From the NCBI RefSeq assembly GCF_042477335.2, contig NC_091251.1:87869501-87933500 (forward strand): DNA of 64,000 nt, written 5' to 3'. Positions 23,626 through 35,608 of this stretch are shown here, piece by piece. The DNA comes from Ovis canadensis. Lineage: Eukaryota > Chordata > Mammalia > Artiodactyla > Bovidae. A program made the position numbers and the translations under genes. Within the stretch, counting starts at the first letter, position 1; each line of letters begins with the position of its first letter. Under the pieces are notes generated by a model. The model searched no databases. It saw only the letters and a list, made by a program, of their open reading frames with translations, and was not told where the DNA came from.

Positions 23626-26600
23626 AGGGACTGAGAAATGCACTTTACTTGAGACAAGAAGATATGCGACTGAAAACTTCTGGATACCATTTGTTCTGAC
23701 CAGTGAAGTCAGGATATGTGAGGCACCCATGAACTTTATAAGATTTTTCTAAACTTTATATTTCTTGTTGTGATTCCATGGTGATTACAGTAAATGCTTA
23801 AAACAACAAGCCAGCAGAACCAGGGAGATTCTAGATACAAAGAGAGGTTTACCAAACAGTAGAGTGAGTGTGGAAAGGAGTTTAGGTTGAGTTTCTGGAC
23901 CTGGGAAGTAACTTAAAAGTCTTAACTGTGAAGAGTCATAATGTGATCTTGTTTGTTTGCTTGCTGTTTTTTTTTTTGGTTTGGTTTTAAGCCATCTCTC
24001 TACCTTGGTGTTTTCTGTTAGACTCATTGGTTTCTACTTCTGTATAGTAAGGAGGTTTCACAACTTTGAATCACACTGTTTGGGCTCACAGTTCTGCTAC
24101 TTTCCAAGTGATTTTTTTTTGGGGGGGTAACAATATGAGGAGGAGTAAGAAATAGCTTAAGAAATAGAATTAAAGGTTCTTCTCTTTCTCCATTTCTTCC
24201 CTCTCAGGTAATATTTCATTCTAGTCACTTTGTAGCTTAGAGAAGGAGGATTTGCATTCACATGTCCTTTCTTCATCTGCCTCTCTTCCCTTTGATCTAT
24301 TATGTCATGTTGTCTGTTTTTTTCAGGTTAACAAAACCTAAATATTTAGCACTATCTCCAGTTGCTGCTGCCAACCTCCATCCTAAGGCAGCTCCCCTTC
24401 TCCCGCTTCTCCGTCTGTGGTTAAACTCTTGGTACCATTTCACTTTGCATTTCTTAAATTCCCGAAGTCTCTACTTTCAACATTTTTTGGTATATGGTTT
24501 CACCGGCACAGGATTACAATCAGAAGCAGTTGTAAGGGCTACTTATGTGGTTTCCTACGTTTTAATTAGTTTTAAAGAAGTTTTAAAAACTGGTATATAA
24601 ATCAATGTGTAAATGTAGTTGCTGGTATTTTATTTTGTACTGAAAAAGATATAATTCCCCCCAAATCATGTGTAGCCATTAAGTACTACCACCACCCCCT
24701 CTTCTCTGCCCCCTAGTGGTGGTTTTTTTAAATTAAATTTTTTTTTTTTTTTAAAAAGGATAGTGAGGCCCTGCTTTCACGGTCTGTATTCGTATTGAAA
24801 ATCAAGATCAAGTGAGCTTCTGCCCTTCTGTTCCATGGGAGGTTTCTGTCCTCTCTGAGCTTGCCTTAGGACACCTGCGTTACTGTTTGACAGGTGTACT
24901 GCCACATTCAGACTCCCCACCTCACGCTGTCCCCGGAGCGGGTTGCGCCTGGCCTAGCCAGGCGCTTGGCACCAGAAGCGAGAGCCCCTTGGGGCCCACC
25001 CAGTGGTGATTGACATAGATTAGTTTGGTTAATTAGCCACCAGCAATTCCTCCAGTGATTATGTCTAACTCACTAATACCCTCCTTGTAAACTTGTCAGT
25101 ATTGCTGCCCAGACTTGACTGAGAGGCACATTTTCTTAGAAATTTATGTCACCTGTTTTGAATAAGGGACACTTTTATTGTCTTAGACGTCTGTTTTCCT
25201 CTTTGTTAGGCAGTTTAATAGTATGTTCATCAAATGTTGTTTTATTGAGAAAGTACTGTATGGCAGACATTGTATTAGGCCCCAATTATGTCAACAGAAA
25301 CGAAAATCCTCAAAGGGAAGGCACCTTAATCTCTCTGTACTAAAGTTTTAACTTATTTTTTCATTCTATTTGTAACTTTAAACTGCAAAAACAAAAACAT
25401 TGCATTGAATTTCCATGTAACATCATTACAAAATTCAGCTAAGTAAATCTGAAAATTTGATTGGCTTTATTCAGTGATTCATGAATTGGGCAGCATTCCA
25501 TTCTAGCTAGCAAATAGAAAGGAGCTTTGAAGAGTTGAGCAAAATGGAAGGGAACAGGAGCAGGGACAAAGAGCAGAGTTGCCTCATCTTCCTTTGGGGT
25601 AATTCAAGAGGTCTGTCAGGTGGATTATTTCTCTACTGCTAACCAGGAAATTCCAGATTGACTTGTTTAAGATTGCATTCCTGTGAGAGATTGAAATTGT
25701 TTTTGGGTTAGGTATTAAGTCTTGGTTTGCGGACATGGGTCTTAGCACAAACAACTCCATTTTGGGCCTATTGTCTCTTCCCTCAACACCTTTTTTGATG
25801 ATATATCTTGATGAAAATCCAGAAATCATGCTATTTTATCCATGAATAGAGAAACGTGAATTTCTTTTTGTAGTGTAATTACAATGCCATTGTTATACTT
25901 AAAAACAATTAACTGTAATTCTTAAAATTAACTGATACTCCCCTGTTATGTACAAAAAGTCCTTTTGCTTTTGGTTTGTTTAAATCTGGATCCCAAAATG
26001 GTGCAGTCACTATAATTGGTTGTGTAACATCTGTTTTAAATTTCTAAAAAAAAAAAAAAAAACTTACTATAATCGGTTGTGTACCGTGTTTTGTTTCTTT
26101 GAAACTAGGATAGCCTGGCTCTCTATTTTTCCCTATGCTATTGACTTGTTGAAAAAAAAGTTTTATTTTGGTGTTTTTTTTCTGATAGAATTTAGTTAGA
26201 TTTGGAATAATTAGCACTTGCTGCAACACATTTATCTGCATTACTTCCACCTGATAAAACTTAGCTTTCCAGGTTGTCAGCTAGTTACCATAAGTGCCTT
26301 CCGTGTCTTCACTGAATTCTCTGAACAACTGCCTTACGATGCACGCACCTATCTAGAATCCTTCTCCCTGGGAAAGACTTAACTTCCCTGGTGATTTAAG
26401 GCCTTTAAAAAAAACAACCAGCTCTTAGATTTTTATGACATTTGTGACTAGTATGTAAGTCACAAGTATTAACAAGAGTTCGTTAGAGCCCATGAAGAAT
26501 CAATAAAAGCATAAAGTGAGATACTATACATATTAGGGGAACATTTCACCATAGTCCAGTGATCTCTTTTGTTGTAGATGAGAAGTATCCTTGACTTGAG

Positions 26601-27384
26601 GAGAAACTTCCTTATCTGTGCAACAGTTTATAACAACTGCATCTTGTAGTAATTATTTTAGGCCCAAGGTAACAAAACTGGAACTATATTTCATAATCAA
26701 ACCACATCTGCCTTTAAAAGAAGAAAAAAGTGAAGAAAAAAGTGAATGAGTGTAGTGAGCAAGTTATGCAGAAAGAAATGTGTTTTCACACATTTTAAGT
26801 GATTCATTTTTTATTAAGATGATATTTTGGATAAGTGGCAAGATATCTTTTACAGAGACAGTACATTGACAAGTAACTGATTTTCATTATAATTTTGGAA
26901 ATTTACTTCCTTATTTCATACATGGAGACCTGTTATACGCTTTGGTGATGCAGTTAGAGATCGGGATTGTTGAAATGTAGATATCATTTTAATTATAGTT
27001 TATAGTACTCGTACCTTAGAATATTTTCCTATATTTGTAGAAAAATATACATGTTATTAGTAACTCCAAAATTTGAACCAAGCTTTGGTTGATAATAAAA
27101 TTTGTTTAATAAGTAAAAAATTTTAAGTTTAAAACTGAGTATGGCGCAAAACTGAGAGAGGTATCATACCTACAAAATATCTCAGAACTCTTGAGTTGTT
27201 AAAAAGAAGGAAGGTTTGAAAAACTGTCCTAGCCAGGAGGAACCTAAAGAGATATGACAACTAAATATAATTTGGTATATTAACTGGGATCCTGGAACAG
27301 AAATAGAGGTTTAGGTAATCTGCAGGCTTTAGTTAATAATAATACATCAGCATTTGTTTATTAATTTTAACAAATGTACTATAC
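23626..27384. other. Non-coding DNA with old unassigned repeats
   Basis: No gene recognised in 3.8 kb. There are T/A runs near 23,965 and 24,730-24,755, and a slightly GC-richer patch at 24,890-24,990. 25,440-25,860 (GGCTTTATTCAGTGATTCATG onward) has the look of an old dispersed repeat or LTR, but I cannot name it. The small poly-A insertion at 26,009-26,084 is listed separately. Confidence 0.4.
26009..26084 (+). mobile_element. Tiny poly-A retro-insert between direct repeats
   Basis: A 19-base direct repeat starting ACTATAAT and ending GTTGTGTA plus one base lies at 26,009-26,027 and 26,066-26,084 with one clear mismatch. The 38 bases between are a short unique stretch (CATCTGTTTTAAATTTCT) and 17 A. 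This is what a nearly fully 5'-truncated L1-driven insertion looks like. Source RNA unknown. Confidence 0.6.
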
Positions 27385-27592
27385 GGGGCTTCCCTTGTGG
27401 CTCAGCTGGTAAAAGAATCCACCTGCAATGCGGGAGACCTGGGTTCGATCCCTGGGTTGGGAGGATCCCCTGGAGAAGGGAAAGGCTACCCACTCCAGTA
27501 TATTCTGGCCTAGAGAATTCCATGGACTGTATAGTCCGTGGCGTCGCAAAGAGTCAGACACAGCTGAGCAACTTTCACAGACAGACAGACGT
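27385..27592 (+). mobile_element. Bov-tA SINE, near full length
   Basis: GGGGCTTCCCTTGTGGCTCAG head with intact GGTTCGATCCC B box, full body, and CAACTTTCACAGACAGACAG tail. Confidence 0.92.
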
Positions 27593-28149
27593 ACTAATGT
27601 AAGATGTTACTAATTAGGGGAAACTGAGTGGGAAGGCAGTATATAGGAACTCTGTTATCTTCTGAATTTTTCTTTAAATTTAATACTATTCTAAAAGAGA
27701 AAGACTTTAAAAAATGAGAAAGTTAATTTTTTAAAATTATAAATAATAACTGCTTGAGAACAGGGTCATTTGATATTAATATTTGTATGCATAAAGACTA
27801 AGCACTCAATAAATGTTGTATGACACTGTTTCGCTTAGGTTATTTTGTGGAAGGCGTTTTGGGAAGATGAGAAGCAGAAAATTGATAAAGAAGCTATTTA
27901 ATTTTCTTAATTTTTATTAAAAAGTTGCCAAAAATTTGAGTTGACTTTATTTGAATACATTTTATACTGAATGAATTAAAAGTGTTTGTATAAGGTTTCT
28001 ATTTTTTCTTGAGGCCAGTTTGAAATTTTCAGTATTGTAAATGATTCTGCATCAAGCTTAGTTTAGTTTATAAAACTGTTTCATTACATTAACAGGCTGA
28101 GTGCTAAACATTAAAAGTAGTCCTTTAATAAGAATTAAATATAATATTA

Positions 28150-28490
28150 AAAAGAAACCCTGAGTATTTCAACATTATTAGCCATTAGGGAAATACAACT
28201 TAAAACCAAAAAGAAATACTACTATGTACCTTTTAGAATGGCAAAACAAAAAGAAGACACAAAACTGACAATACCAAGCTGGCAGAGATGTGAAGCAGCT
28301 GGAACTCGTGTACATTGCTGATAGGAATGCAGAATTGTACAGTCACTTCGGATAATAGCTTGGCAGTTTCTTATATAAAATTAAACATACACTTAACATG
28401 TGGCCCAGAAATCTCACCAGTAGGTATTTGCCCAAGAGAAATGAATTTATGTTCCCTCAAATTATATACATGTCTGCTTTATAAGGCATT
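28150..28490 (+). mobile_element. L1 ORF2 end/3' UTR fragment, sense
   Basis: Sense L1 order: TAGCCATTAGGGAAATACAA, CTTTTAGAATGGCAAAACAA, GCTGGCAGAGATGTGAAGCA, GTACATTGCTGATAGGAATG, GTATTTGCCCAAGAGAAATG. Decayed, no open frame of length. Confidence 0.75.
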
Positions 28491-28764
28491 TGGTCTAAGT
28501 ACTGGGTAAATAAACTTATGTTAAGTATTATTTGACATTTTCTTTATTAGATTTTTTCACTTTCAAGGATTTATACAAGAAGTGACTGATAATAAAAAAA
28601 AATTTATATCAAAGAGTACTATAATCATTCTTTGCAAAGAATTTGACCTAGCAGTACAGTGCCACATTTTTGAATAGGTAGTAATTATTTACTGAAATCA
28701 TAACACTATCCAGTGAGCACTTTGTGAAACATTTTAACTATATGTTTTGCTCGGTATTATGGTT

Positions 28765-28872
28765 ATTATTTTCTCTGTTTCACTCATGAGGAAACTGAAG
28801 CATAGAGTTATTAAATGACTTGCCTAGGATCACACAACAGGAATGTGATAGAGTTGGAATTTCAACTGTGTC
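28765..28872 (+). repeat. MIR SINE core
   Basis: CATGAGGAAACTGAAGCATA, AAATGACTTGCCTAGGATCA and CACACAACAGGAATG are the MIR core in order. Followed by a T run at 28,898-28,909. Confidence 0.75.
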
Positions 28873-29108
28873 AGACTCAAAATTCCTTCCTTCCTTTTTT
28901 TTTTTTTTACAATTTATTATACAACAAAATATAATTATTATGATTGTAAAAATAAAGTACAAATTCAAAAAAAGACCACACAGAACAAGTCTATTTAATG
29001 TATTGTAAACTAACACAGTTATAGCCACCACCCCGGAAACTTGTAACTGTTTCCCTCCCAGTAGTAACAATTATTTTGATTTTTTGTGGTAATACAGTTT
29101 TATCACCC

Positions 29109-29138
29109 GCGTGTGTGTGTGTGTGTGTGTGTGTGTGT
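29109..29138. repeat. (GT)n microsatellite, about 14 units
   Basis: Uninterrupted GT from 29,110; likely length-variable. Confidence 0.95.
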
Positions 29139-29482
29139 TTCTAGATAGTACACTTTAATCTTACCTATTTCAGTTTTGAATTTGGTATGCCTTTTGAGCC
29201 TTTTAATCTGTAGGTTCCCCCTCTCATTTCTTTCTTTTCTGCACAGTTTAGCTGCTGAACCCTGGCTGACTTGTAGAGTTTCCCATAGTTTGGTTCTGCT
29301 GATTGCATACTAATGGTTAATTCAACATGCCTTTGTCTTTTTTATGTGTCCTGCAGGTTTTCTGTGGGATCTAGAGTCTTGATCAGAATTAGGTATGATC
29401 CTGACAAGACTATATGAGGTTATATTCATTGGGGGACTTGATATCTGCGTGAATCTTTTTTGTGATGTTACCAGCCATGGAT

Positions 29483-29717
29483 ATTTAATACCTGCTTGCT
29501 GCTGCTTAGTTGCTTCATTCGTGACTGACTCTGTGCGACCCTATGGGCCATAGCCCGCCAGGGTTCTCTGTCCAAGGGATTCTCTAGGCAAGAGTACTAG
29601 AGTGGGTTGCAATGCCCTCTTCAGGAGATCTTCCTGATGCAGGGATTGAACCCAGGTCTCCTGCATTGCAGGAAGAGTCTTTGTCACTGAGCCATCAGGG
29701 AAGCCCATTTAATACCT
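29483..29717 (-). mobile_element. Bov-tA SINE with perfect target-site duplication
   Basis: ATTTAATACCT at 29,483-29,493 and 29,707-29,717 flanks the element 29,494-29,706. The + strand starts with a (TGC)-like tail remnant GCTTGCTGCTGCTTAG and ends CATCAGGGAAGCCC. Head and body complete. Confidence 0.93.
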
Positions 29718-29832
29718 ACATCTAGTAATTCATTGGGGATTGCAAAATGGCAATATTCTAAGTAATTTTTATTTATGATTTAGGGTACTTCCCTATAATA
29801 ATATCTTCAACTGTTATTTTGTTATTAGCACA

Positions 29833-31364
29833 ATTTACAAGGAAGTTCAGTCAGTCAGTCGTGTCCGACTTTGTGACCCCATGAACTGCAGCATGCCAGG
29901 CCTCTCTGTCCATGACTAACTTCCGGACCATGCTCAAACTCATGTCATTAAGTCAGTGATGCCATCCAGCTATCTTATCCTCTGTCATCCCCTTCTCCTC
30001 CTGCCTTCAATCTTTCCCAGCATCAGGGTCTTTTCCAATGAGTCAGGTTGTCTCATCAGGTGGCCAGAGTATTGGAGTTTCAGCTTCAGCATAGGTCCTT
30101 CCAATGAATATTCAGGACTGATTTCCTTTAGGATGAACTGGTTGGATCTCCTTACAGTCCAAGGGACTCTGAAGAGTCTTCTCCAAAACCGCAGTTCAAA
30201 AGCATTAATTCTTCGGCACTCAGCTTTCTTTATAGTCCAACTCTCACATCCATACATGACTACTGGAGAAACCATAGCTTTGACAAGACAAACCTTTGTA
30301 GGCAGAGTAATGTATCTGCATTTTAATATGCTATCTAGGTTGGTCATAGCTTTTCTTTCAAGGAGCAAGTGTCTTTAAATTTCATGGCTGCAGTCGCCAT
30401 CTCCAGTGATTTTGGAGCCCAAGAAAATAAAGTCTGTCACTGTTGCCATTGTTTCCCCATCTATTTGCCATGAAATGATAGGACCAGATGCCATGATCTT
30501 TGTTTTTTGAATGTTGAGTTTTAAGCCAACTTTTTCACTCTCCTTTTTCACTTTCATTGAGAGGCTCTTTAGTTTTTCACTTTCTGCCGTAAGGGTGGTG
30601 TCATCTCCATATCTGAGGTTATTGATATTTCTCCTGGCAATCTTGACTCCAGCTTATGCTTCATCTAGCCTGGCATTTCACATAATGTATTCTGCATAGA
30701 AGTTAAATAAGCAGAGTGACAATATACAGCCTTGACGTGCTCCTTTCCCAATTTGGAACCAGTCCATTATTCCATGTGTGGTTCCAACTGTTGCTTCTTG
30801 ACCTGCATACAGATTTCTCAGGAGGCAGGTCAGGTGGTATGGTACTCCCATCTCTTTAAGAGTTTTCCACATTTTGTGGTGATCCACACAGTCAAAGGGT
30901 TTGGCATAGTCAATAAAGCAGAAGTAGATGTTTTTCTGGAACTCTCTTGCTTTTTCGATGATCTGTTGGATGTTGGCAATTTGATCTCTGGTTCCTCTGC
31001 CTTTTCTAAATCCAGCTTGAACGTCTGGAAGTTCTTATTTCACATACTGTTGAAGCCTGACTTGGAGAATTTTGAGTGTTACTCTATTAGCGTGTGGGAT
31101 GAGTGCAATTGTGCAGTAGTTTGAACATTCTTTGTCATTGCCTTTCTTTGGGATTGGAGTGAAAACTTGGAACAAAACCTTGTGCGCATCAGGACCCAGG
31201 AGGAGGAACGGTGACCACAAAGAAGGCTGACCCTGACTTGCCTATGAGTGTTCACGAGTCTCCGGCAGAGGCATGTGTTGGTGATGGCCTGCTGCAAGGT
31301 CAGGGGCACTGAGTGTGGCAGTGTGTGCATCGGGCCTTTTGAAGGAGGTTGCTATTTACAAGGA
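29833..31364 (-). mobile_element. BovB LINE with internal deletion, 5' region kept
   Basis: A perfect 11-base duplication, ATTTACAAGGA at 29,833-29,843 and 31,354-31,364, bounds one insertion of 1.5 kb. On -, the first ~187 bases (31,353 down to about 31,167) match the BovB 5' UTR (CAACCTCCTTCAAAAGGCCC). The sequence then jumps to mid-ORF2 RT (FTPIPKKGNDKECSNY near 31,125-31,175) and runs to the 3' end. The endonuclease domain and early RT are missing. A - frame near 30,700-30,885 is open over an RT segment (GARQGCILSLCLFNFYAEYI). Confidence 0.92.
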
Positions 31365-31601
31365 CAGGCAGGATAAATGCCTAATTCTTCATTTTTAATT
31401 ACCCGTTTTCAAGAAAGTGGATACGTGCAGTAAAAACTGCTGAAAGTGTTTTAGTTACTTAAGGATCATTATGAACTCAAGGATTTACGCATATTTAGAT
31501 TTTAATATATTGCAGTTAATACAGTTAATGAAGCTCTAATTGTCCCATCTTTGACCAGTGGGAACCTCTTTAGGAGTGTTTTGAATCCTTTTATATGTCC
31601 T

Positions 31602-31890
31602 TGCTGCTGCTGCTGCTGCTGCTGCTGCGTCGCTTCAGTCGTGTCTAACTCTGTGCGACCCCATAGACAGCAGCCTACCAGGCTCCCCCATCCCCGGGAT
31701 TCTCAAGGCAAGAACACTGGAGTGGGTTGCCATTTCCTTCTCCAATGCATGAAAGTGAAAAGTGAAAGTAAAGTCGCTCAGTCATGTCCGAGTCTTCTCG
31801 ACCCCATGGTCTGCAGCCCTCCAGGCTCCTCCGTCTGTGGGATTTTCCAGCCAAGAGTACTGGAGTGGGGTGCAATCGCCTTCTTTGGAA
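31602..31890 (-). mobile_element. Bov-A2 dimeric SINE with (TGC)9 tail
   Basis: Two Bov-A monomers are joined by the GAAAGTGAAAAGTGAAAGT linker (here on + at 31,750-31,769). The + strand begins with a perfect TGC run of nine units (31,602-31,628), the reverse complement of the usual GCA tail. No tRNA head, as expected for Bov-A2. Confidence 0.92.
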
Positions 31891-31954
31891 GATGACTATA
31901 TAATAGAGTTAATACTAGTTGAGGAGAGCCTCAACTGAGCCACCAGTAAAAACA

Positions 31955-32005
31955 ACAGGGCCTGGAACATAATAGGAACTCAAGAAATATTTGTTGAATG
32001 GATAT
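31955..32005 (+). repeat. MIR/L2 3' end relic
   Basis: GGGCCTGGAACATAATAGGA followed by CAAGAAATATTTGTTGAATG is the common MIR/L2-type 3' motif; short and diverged. Confidence 0.45.
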
Positions 32006-32105
32006 TAGGATGTGAATATCTTTACCTCTGTGATTTTGTACCTCTTCCCTCACAGTGGTACTCAGTAAATGTAGTAAAGTGAATAATGAATAAGATCGTG
32101 GCCTT

Positions 32106-32578
32106 TGATAGCATATTAAAAAGCAGAGACATTACTTTGTCAACAGAGGTCCGTCTAGTCAAGGCTATGGTTTTTCCAGTAGTCATGTAAGGATGTGAGA
32201 GTTGGACTATAAAGAAAGCTGAGCACCGAAGAATTGTTGCTTTTGAATTGTGATGTTGGAGAAGACTCTTGAGAGTCCCTTGGACTGCAGGGAGATCAGT
32301 CCTGGGTGTTCATTGAAAGGACTGATATTGAAGCTGAAACTCCAATACTTTGGCCACCTGATGCGAAGAGCTGACTCATTCGAAAAGACCCTGATGCTGG
32401 GAAAGATTGAGGGCAGGAGGAGAAGGGGACGACAGAGGACGAGTTGGTTGGATGGCATCACTGACTCATTGGACATGGGTTTGGGTAGACTCCAAGAGTT
32501 GATGATGGACAGGGAGGCCTGGCGTGCTGTGGTTCATGGGGTTGCAAAGAGTCGGACATGACTGAGCAACTGAACTGA
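32106..32578 (+). mobile_element. BovB LINE, 3' 470 bases
   Basis: From ATAGCATATTAAAAAGCAGA to CTGAGCAACTGAACTGAAC. A + frame from 32,250 reads [20 protein letters not shown] and [21 protein letters not shown] protein end (ELMMDREAW here). Shift and stop upstream. GATAGCA on both sides is not convincing as a duplication because BovB itself has that string. Confidence 0.9.
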
Positions 32579-32590
32579 ACTTGGATAGCA

Positions 32591-32889
32591 GACCTCATTC
32601 CAGAACCAAATATTAATGGTACGATGTTGAAGAGCGAAGTAAATTTACCACATTTCTATTTCTCTGTCTGTTAAATGGGTTTTATAACTAGCATTGTTAT
32701 TATGAAGTTTAATTGAAATAATTTAATGCCGGCCAATAATTTTAATAGTCAACATAATGGCTGTTACATGGTAGATGCTTAGTAGAACTTAGCTCTCATT
32801 AATGACTGTTGTTTTTGGGTTTATATATTTTCTTCAACTAATTATCTCATATTTTATTTAGTATCAAAATAAAATACCAGATAGATGGA

Positions 32890-32939
<50 letters not shown>

Positions 32940-33884
32940 TAATGGTGGGTGAAAGCAGCCCAACAGCAATGTGGGTAACAAAAATTAACTTGTTAGTATA
33001 GATTTCCTTTGGCAAAAGAATGTAGTTATAATGGTTGATGTATTAATAATTTAAGCTATAATGTTCACCAGATTGGCTATTAAGCATTGTGTTTATAGCT
33101 ATGCTCCTCAAGTAGAAATAGATTAAAAAGGAACGTAAGGATGTGTTTTCTGCAGTATACCAAATTAGCTTATAACATGCTTGGCTTTTGACTTATACAT
33201 ACACTCTATAGATATAAGTGCTCTATAGAATAGAGATTGCCTGAAGAAGTGAGCGATCTCTGTGTAGAGCAGTGCTGTCCCTTATGTGATTGTTTAGGTT
33301 TTCCAGCAGAGACTATTAATTAATCTTCTCTGACCCTAGACTCTGCTACCGAATCCCTGCCTCTCTGCAAGGCTACCATGCTGCCTTAGGTGTCAGGGAC
33401 GTCTCTGCTTTCACTGACAAACAGGCAGACAAATGAATTCTTGAGATCACAACTTGGAACTCCAAATATTAATACACCCACACTGCCCACCCTACCGCAA
33501 TATGTATATTTCCCTATATTTATAAATAGTGGCTAAGTATGGTTGATAAATTACCATTTAAATATGGGTTGGCCTGGGACTAGAGTTATCAGTTAGCATG
33601 TTTCTCCATAAAAGGAAAGTGCATTCTAAGTTCTGAATAGGTTTTGGAATAGCTTGTTTATAGTGGACTGTTTATATATGAGGACCTTTTTGCTTGTCAG
33701 GGGCCAAGCATGAAATATTTGGTACATTTACTAATTTGTAATCATTAGGGATTATATATCTGAGTTTGGGGTTAAGCCATGTACTACAGATGATTTACAT
33801 TTTTGTGTAATTGAGACTGAATGATACTGTTGCTGATATTTATTTAAATGAATGAAAGTTGTAATCTTTAATCTGTGTAACTTG
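32591..33884. other. Unassigned AT-rich DNA
   Basis: Apart from the TA/CA microsatellite, nothing here looks coding or like a recognisable repeat. Confidence 0.4.
32892..32939. repeat. (TA)n(CA)n compound microsatellite
   Basis: About 19 TA units run straight into about four CA units. Long alternating TA can extrude a cruciform and is usually polymorphic. Confidence 0.95.
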
Positions 33885-33889
33885 GTAGA

Positions 33890-34083
33890 GTGGAAAAAAA
33901 CTGTGGTTTAGAGTCAGATCTGAGTTCAAATTTTAGCCGACTAGTTACTAACTGGATTTGTTTCCTCAGCTGTAAAATAGAGATGATAATTACAGAGTGG
34001 TTATGAGATTTCAAGTGATTTAGCAGTAGCCCATGTAAAACGCTTAGTCAAAGCACTTGATACACATTAAACACTCAACAGCA
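33890..34083 (+). repeat. MIR SINE, most of its length
   Basis: GTTTAGAGTCAGATCTGAGT, CCTCAGCTGTAAAATAGAGA, GTGGTTATGAGATTTC and CATGTAAAACGCTTAG follow the MIR consensus through to TACACATTAAACACTCAACA. Confidence 0.75.
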
Positions 34084-34532
34084 TACCATTAGATCCTTAA
34101 TTCCTCGCATTAAGGTTTTTTTCACATAAGGACTTGTTTAAAAGTGGACATTTTTCTGAGCTACAGCATGGAATTATGTTTAAAAGGCATACTAGTAAAT
34201 AGGTGTGATAGTATATGTTGATATTTCTTTGGCTATGTTGAATAAAAGATGGCTTTTTAATCTTTCACAATTTTATAATGCTCATAAACACCACTTATTA
34301 AGTACTTATTTGTAAAGCTCAAGTAGCAAGTAAAAACAGTGAATAAGGTAATGTGCTGTTTTTTGTTCAGATTATAATTTTATATAGTAATGTTTGCTTT
34401 GCCAGGAAGTCTTATTTTATAGAGACATTGGCTAAATTTTTATTTCCTGTTTTGAAATAGTCAAATTTTGAATTGTATATATGCTTCTGAAATGCAAATT
34501 GGTTTATTAGTCGCCAGAACTGCTTTCCAGTG

Positions 34533-34672
34533 TAGATGGATATAGCATCACCAACTCAGTGGACCTGAACTCGGGCAAACTCTGGGAGATAGTAAAGACG
34601 GGGAAGCTTGGTGTGCTGCAGTCCATGGGGTTGCAAAGAGTTGGACACGACTTAGTGACTGAACAACAACAA
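34533..34672 (+). mobile_element. BovB 3' end, about 140 bases
   Basis: GATGGATATAGCATCACCAA, GGCAAACTCTGGGAGATAGT, GGGGTTGCAAAGAGTTGGAC, then GACTGAACAACAACA tail. Confidence 0.85.
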
Positions 34673-35042
34673 GCCAGAACTGACCTATAAAGCTATTTCA
34701 GTGAAAGTAGCGAGGAAACCTTAGAATGTAAATGAACTTGATAATTGTTCTTACATGAACCTGATGATAAAAATATGCAACTTTAGTTAGTATAATAATG
34801 TTTACAGTTCAGTTTCAGGTTAATAAACTGAGCATAATTTAACAAAAAACAATAGTGTTTTTGGCCTTGGGCGTTGAATATGGTTTATGAGAAAGTTTGT
34901 CTTAGATAACAAGTGCTTCATTTAAGCAGTGCTCTTTGGGTAGGCCATAGTAAGTATGAGATACCTAGAGAAAATTTGTCTGTGGGTATCATATACTTAA
35001 AATGTCCAGTCAGCTTTGTGGAAGGTAGAGTTAGCAGGTCAT

Positions 35043-35190
35043 TCATGCTTCTCCTCTCCTTCTATTTCCCCCTCTCCTTACTCCTCCTCCTTGCCCTCTT
35101 CTCCTTATCCCTCCTCTTTTCTTTTCCCTTCTATTCCTCCTTTTTTCTCCCCTATTTTTTTCCCATTTCCCTTTTCTCCTATAGTCTTTG
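35043..35190 (+). repeat. Long polypyrimidine tract
   Basis: Close to 150 bases almost wholly C and T on + (CTTCTCCTCTCCTTCTATTT onward, ending TTTCTCCTATAG), with only a few A/G breaks. The frame through it gives a meaningless Ser/Pro/Leu/Phe-rich peptide. Confidence 0.9.
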
Positions 35191-35485
35191 CTGAGATTTT
35201 TTTAACCTGTGGAACATTTCAGATATATTAAAAGGTATAGTATGTCAGATAGCAGACATTATCCACCACTGAAATTAATGTATTCCATTCCATCCAAAAC
35301 GATTGACTATTTTTCAACATTAATGATACAGTAGGAATAGAGAAATTTGGAATGAGAAAATATGTAGGAGTTCTAAAATTTCCTTCTCTTATATTGGAAA
35401 AAAAATAGGTGAGGGAAAATGTTTGAAGATTAATAGCAGTGTTGCATTTTTGGAACATTTGTTTTACTTGTACTGAATTGAGTGG

Positions 35486-35608
35486 AGCTCTTCCCAAGTG
35501 GTTCAATGGTAAAGAATTTGTCTGCTAATGCAGCAGCTACAGGGGACACGGGTTCTATCCCTGACTTGGGAAGATCCCCTGGGGAAGAAGTGGCAACCCA
35601 CTCTAGCA
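35486..35608 (+). mobile_element. Bov-tA SINE, 3' part lost
   Basis: Head (CTTCCCAAGTGGTTCAATGG, B box GGTTCTATCCC) and the start of the body stop at CAACCCACTCTAGCATTTGG where the next SINE begins. Confidence 0.85.

Noticed and set aside
31160..31175. Spliced BovB RNA as the source of the internally deleted copy
   Set aside because: The join does not lie at a usable GT/AG pair in the remembered consensus and has a few extra bases, so template switching fits better.
32106..32590. GATAGCA repeats as a target duplication of the BovB at 32,106
   Set aside because: BovB consensus itself contains GATAGCATATT at that point, so the match at one edge is internal sequence.
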